Shown: positions 61,142 to 64,000 of the stretch, piece by piece
Layout: each line of letters starts with the position of its first letter
How positions within the stretch are numbered: position 1 is the first letter of the stretch
NCBI GenBank assembly: GCA_016934675.1
Contig: JAFGSJ010000004.1
Coordinates: 1-64,000 of the forward strand
Source of the DNA: a bacterium
Lineage (GTDB): Bacteria > CSSED10-310 > JAFGSJ01
Length of the DNA stretch: 64,000 nucleotides
Reading direction: 5' to 3'
Notes under the pieces: generated by a model
What the model was told of the DNA's origin: nothing
The model's input: the letters and a program-made list of their open reading frames with translations, nothing else
The model's database searches: none
Made by a program: the position numbers and the translations under genes

Positions 61142-61927
61142 ATGACTGATCAATCACTTTCGCAGCGATTTGTGAATTTTGCCGCCAGGACTGTACTGGC
61201 CCGTTATCCCGAGCAGAAACGCATTGCCCGGATTATTCTGGGAACAGATCGGGTCGATCCGGTCGTCGTACTTCCGGCCACGGAAAGTATGCGCAGGCGA
61301 ATCGAGAAATGTTTCAGGAAATCGTGGCGTGACGGTCAGGTTACACACATCAGGCATGCCAGTCATGAATTCAGTTTATGTGCGACCGGCGTGGGAGCAC
61401 CGGCGACTGAGATCATACTAACGGCTCTTCTAGCCGGTGGGGCTCGGACCATTTTGAGATTTGATGTTTGTGGCAGTTTGTCCGAACATTTGCCGGTCGG
61501 AGCTTTGTTCGTGGCGGATAGGGCTTATGCCTATGATGGTGTTTCGAAACTGTATTATCCTCATAATCCGATCGAGGCACATTCGGGACTCGTCCGGATA
61601 ATCATGCAAGCCGGTCAACATGTACAACCGTCCATGACAGCGGGTGCCATCGCCACGGTCGACTTTTTTTTCGCCCAGACCTTGGAAGATCATCGGGCCT
61701 GGGGAAGCACGGCCCAGGCTGTTGATATGGAGACTTCGGCCATCTACGCCATGTGTGCGGCGGTGCAAGTGCCCGCCGTTTCGGTCATGTGCGTGTCCGA
61801 TGTCAAATTGATTGGTCAGGACCCGTTCACCAACGACAATTACAATTATGCCGCTTTCCGGACTGGCCTGAAAAAATTCGGCTCGCTCATACCTGACCTG
61901 ATCGGTCAGGTCGCGGCAGATCAGTAA
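61142..61927 (+). CDS. Nucleoside phosphorylase-family protein (PNP/UDP family)
   Basis: GVGAPATEIILTALLAGGARTILRFDVCGSL; AVDMETSAIYAMCAAVQVPAVSVMCVSD. Confidence 0.87.
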   Translation: MTDQSLSQRFVNFAARTVLARYPEQKRIARIILGTDRVDPVVVLPATESMRRRIEKCFRKSWRDGQVTHIRHASHEFSLCATGVGAPATEIILTALLAGGARTILRFDVCGSLSEHLPVGALFVADRAYAYDGVSKLYYPHNPIEAHSGLVRIIMQAGQHVQPSMTAGAIATVDFFFAQTLEDHRAWGSTAQAVDMETSAIYAMCAAVQVPAVSVMCVSDVKLIGQDPFTNDNYNYAAFRTGLKKFGSLIPDLIGQVAADQ

Positions 61928-62909
61928 TGAGATAAAGTTGGGACTGGTCCTGCATGGTAACCGCTGATTGAATAACAGTCCTGTTTTCGCCCCTCATCAG
62001 ATTGACCGGGAAGCTGTTGCCTCGATATTTGCTGTAATAGAGGCAGGCCCCGGCGGTCAGTTCGGCATCCTGTTCGGTCCCGCCATTCAGAATCAGAGCG
62101 ATCGGGCCTTTCAGTGGCTCAAGTGAAATCTGGGCGTCCCCGGCCCGATAATGGCTCAGTATTTGGACCCCCTCGATTTCATTCCGACTTATGACCGCTT
62201 TGTGACTCGAGGGCAGACGCAGGTGCCGCCCGAGTCGCAGGAGCTCGAGTTCCCGGTGTTCCGGGACCGGACTGTGGGCCAAGAGCTCTCTCAGCCGGAG
62301 TGAATACAAGCGGTCCGTCAAGAGGCACCCGCTGGCCGGTTGCGGGTAATCGGTGATTGAATATTTCCGGGCCAGGGCAATTTGGGCCTTACGTGATCGT
62401 CCCGACAAACCGAGTAACCTGTTTCGTTCGATTGTACCGTTTCGTTCAGGCTGGGTCGGTTCGAGTAACAGGGCGGAAAGCGGTCTCAAGACATAGTCCT
62501 GATAACCGGAATGAAGGGCTATATTCTTGAGCGATTGACGGTTCTGCGACATGGGCCGTTCACCCAGGACCTCTCCGGTCGCTATCAGATCATACCCTTC
62601 CCGCTCCATGATCTTGCCGGCTTCCCTGATCATGAGTGTGTGACAATCGATACAGGGATTCATAGTCTGGCCGAAACCATAGCGAGGTGATCTGAGTATG
62701 GTCAGAAAATCGTCGGTTATCTCGATAATCCGGATCGGGATGTTCAGTTGGTGGGCTGCTTTTTCAGCTTTATCCGACCCGAAAAATGGGGTAATGAATG
62801 CAAGGGCGTGGACATCAACGTCCTGATCGAGTAGAACGCGGGCAGCCAGGATGCTATCCAGACCTCCCGACAGGAGACACAAGGCCCGACCTGATTGTGT
62901 ATGAGTCAT
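61887..62909 (-). CDS. PP-loop (ThiI/MnmA-like) sulfurtransferase-related protein
   Basis: ALCLLSGGLDSILAARVLLDQ; GFGQTMNPCIDCHTLMIREA; DLIATGEVLGERPMSQ. Confidence 0.82.
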   Translation of the reverse strand: MTHTQSGRALCLLSGGLDSILAARVLLDQDVDVHALAFITPFFGSDKAEKAAHQLNIPIRIIEITDDFLTILRSPRYGFGQTMNPCIDCHTLMIREAGKIMEREGYDLIATGEVLGERPMSQNRQSLKNIALHSGYQDYVLRPLSALLLEPTQPERNGTIERNRLLGLSGRSRKAQIALARKYSITDYPQPASGCLLTDRLYSLRLRELLAHSPVPEHRELELLRLGRHLRLPSSHKAVISRNEIEGVQILSHYRAGDAQISLEPLKGPIALILNGGTEQDAELTAGACLYYSKYRGNSFPVNLMRGENRTVIQSAVTMQDQSQLYLITDLPRPDRSGQV

Positions 62910-62932
62910 GATAAGTCCTCTCCGGACGCTGA

Positions 62933-63186
62933 TTAGTTATTGTCTATATAACCCAAGTCAATCAGAAAATCATGGCCCTGACGGTCTCTGGCAGTATCAA
63001 ATGTCGGTGTTTGCATCCCGGCGATTTTTTCCTGCCAGTTTTTCAGGTCCTGCCCGAGTCTTAGCGTGTCTCGATCATTTTCATCATAGATGGTGGGATT
63101 CCATTCAGCCGGGTCCTTTTCCAGGTTGACTAGTGTCCACGCCTGATCTTCAGGGTTCGCACTGATTTTCCAATCTTTATTCTGGA
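62933..63186 (-). pseudogene. Possible sulfatase C-terminal remnant
   Basis: Minus-strand NKDWKISANPEDQAWTLVNLEKDPAEWNPTIYDENDRDTLRLGQDLKNWQEKIAG resembles the terminal LYNLEKDP.E..N....P......L...L..W of arylsulfatases; no catalytic domain. Confidence 0.5.
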
Positions 63187-64000
63187 CCGAGTGATTGATA
63201 AGGAATTTCGCCCTGGTAGACTTCTTCAGCCGGACCAGTAAGAAGCACACCCTGACCACGCATCCAGGCGACAGAGACATCACCGCCGGGTAAGGAGGCT
63301 CTGCAGGGAGAGGAGAGCTTGCCCGTTATAAGCCCGGCCACAACGCAGGCGCTGGCCCCGCTGCCACAGGCCAGCGTCTCACCGCTGCCACGCTCCCATA
63401 CCCGGACACGCACGTGGGTCGCAGAAAGGGGAGTCGCAAAGCCAACATTAACCCTTTCAGGGAAAATAGCCTTCGTTTCCAGACGCGGTCCCCAGACCTG
63501 AACGGGGAATGTGCCGACATCTTCAGCTAGAAAGATGACACAGTGAGGATTGCCCAGGTTCAACACAGTACAGTTCAGGCCAGCCAGTCCTGGTTCGATC
63601 CCCTCGAGCGGCTCGTCGATGAAGGCATGATCAGCCTCGAATGGGACCAGGGCCGGTGTGAGCTCGGGCTCAGGCAGCATAACCTCGACCTGGCTTATCG
63701 GACCATCGGTCGCAATAATCCTGGCCCGCACAACTCCTGCAGCCGTTTCGACTGTCATTTCCGGCCCCTTGACCAGGCCATGGTCATAGGCATATTTGGC
63801 CAGACAACGCAGGCCATTCCCGCACATCTCGGCCTCGGAACCGTCAGCGTTGAATATTCGCATCGAAACATCGGCCCGCTCGGAACGACCGATCTCGATC
63901 AGACCATCCGAGCCGACGGAAAAGTTGCGGCGTGATAAAAGAATGGCCAGGTCCGCAAGAGAACGGGGCAGCTTACTACCCTGCTCGATGTAAATGTAAT
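63177..64000 (-). CDS. dapF: Diaminopimelate epimerase (N-terminus outside window)
   Basis: SVGSDGLIEIG...MRIFNADGSEAEMCGNGLRCLAKY; LNLGNPHCVIF; ERGSGETLACGSGASA; frame open to the window edge. Confidence 0.95.
   Translation of the reverse strand, partial: YIYIEQGSKLPRSLADLAILLSRRNFSVGSDGLIEIGRSERADVSMRIFNADGSEAEMCGNGLRCLAKYAYDHGLVKGPEMTVETAAGVVRARIIATDGPISQVEVMLPEPELTPALVPFEADHAFIDEPLEGIEPGLAGLNCTVLNLGNPHCVIFLAEDVGTFPVQVWGPRLETKAIFPERVNVGFATPLSATHVRVRVWERGSGETLACGSGASACVVAGLITGKLSSPCRASLPGGDVSVAWMRGQGVLLTGPAEEVYQGEIPYQSLGPE

Noticed and set aside
1-64000. CRISPR array, rRNA or tRNA genes
   Set aside because: No regularly spaced direct repeats and no rRNA or cloverleaf sequence recognised by eye; a tRNAscan/Infernal run would be needed to exclude tRNAs fully.

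Overview
The window is bacterial chromosomal DNA: a gene-dense background with a scarred accessory segment at the left end. About 1-8.2 kb is a defence and mobile-element segment. It holds a truncated patatin-like gene, then a run of same-strand, promoter-poor ORFs separated by structures that read as integron attC sites: 872-919 (weaker), 1796-1855, 1874-1978 and 4936-4994. Payloads are a 282-aa protein of unknown function, an ORF-less 123-bp unit, a 976-aa Type IIG-like restriction-modification enzyme and an Mrr_N-like protein. An RHS fragment, a transposase remnant, an orphan HsdR_N-like protein and a zinc-ribbon/TM/SHOCT protein follow. No integrase is visible, so the best reading is a CALIN-like cluster (attC sites without a visible integrase) carrying defence genes. 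This is the top finding. The rest is mostly ordinary chromosome: SMC, gmd, an M23 peptidase, an ATP-grasp protein, an exopolysaccharide block, an oleABCD-like olefin cluster, TerC, FKBP, a secreted transglutaminase-like protein overlapping a Ser/Thr kinase-ATPase-TPR regulator, a polyphosphate cluster (ppk1, HD, CYTH-CHAD, PPK2-type phosphotransferase), a PP-loop protein and dapF. Notable single genes are a bacterial protein-arginine-deiminase lipoprotein and a ~1930-aa secreted glycosidase-like protein with tandem repeat domains apparently inserted in its catalytic region. All assignments come from reading motifs by eye; no database search was run.
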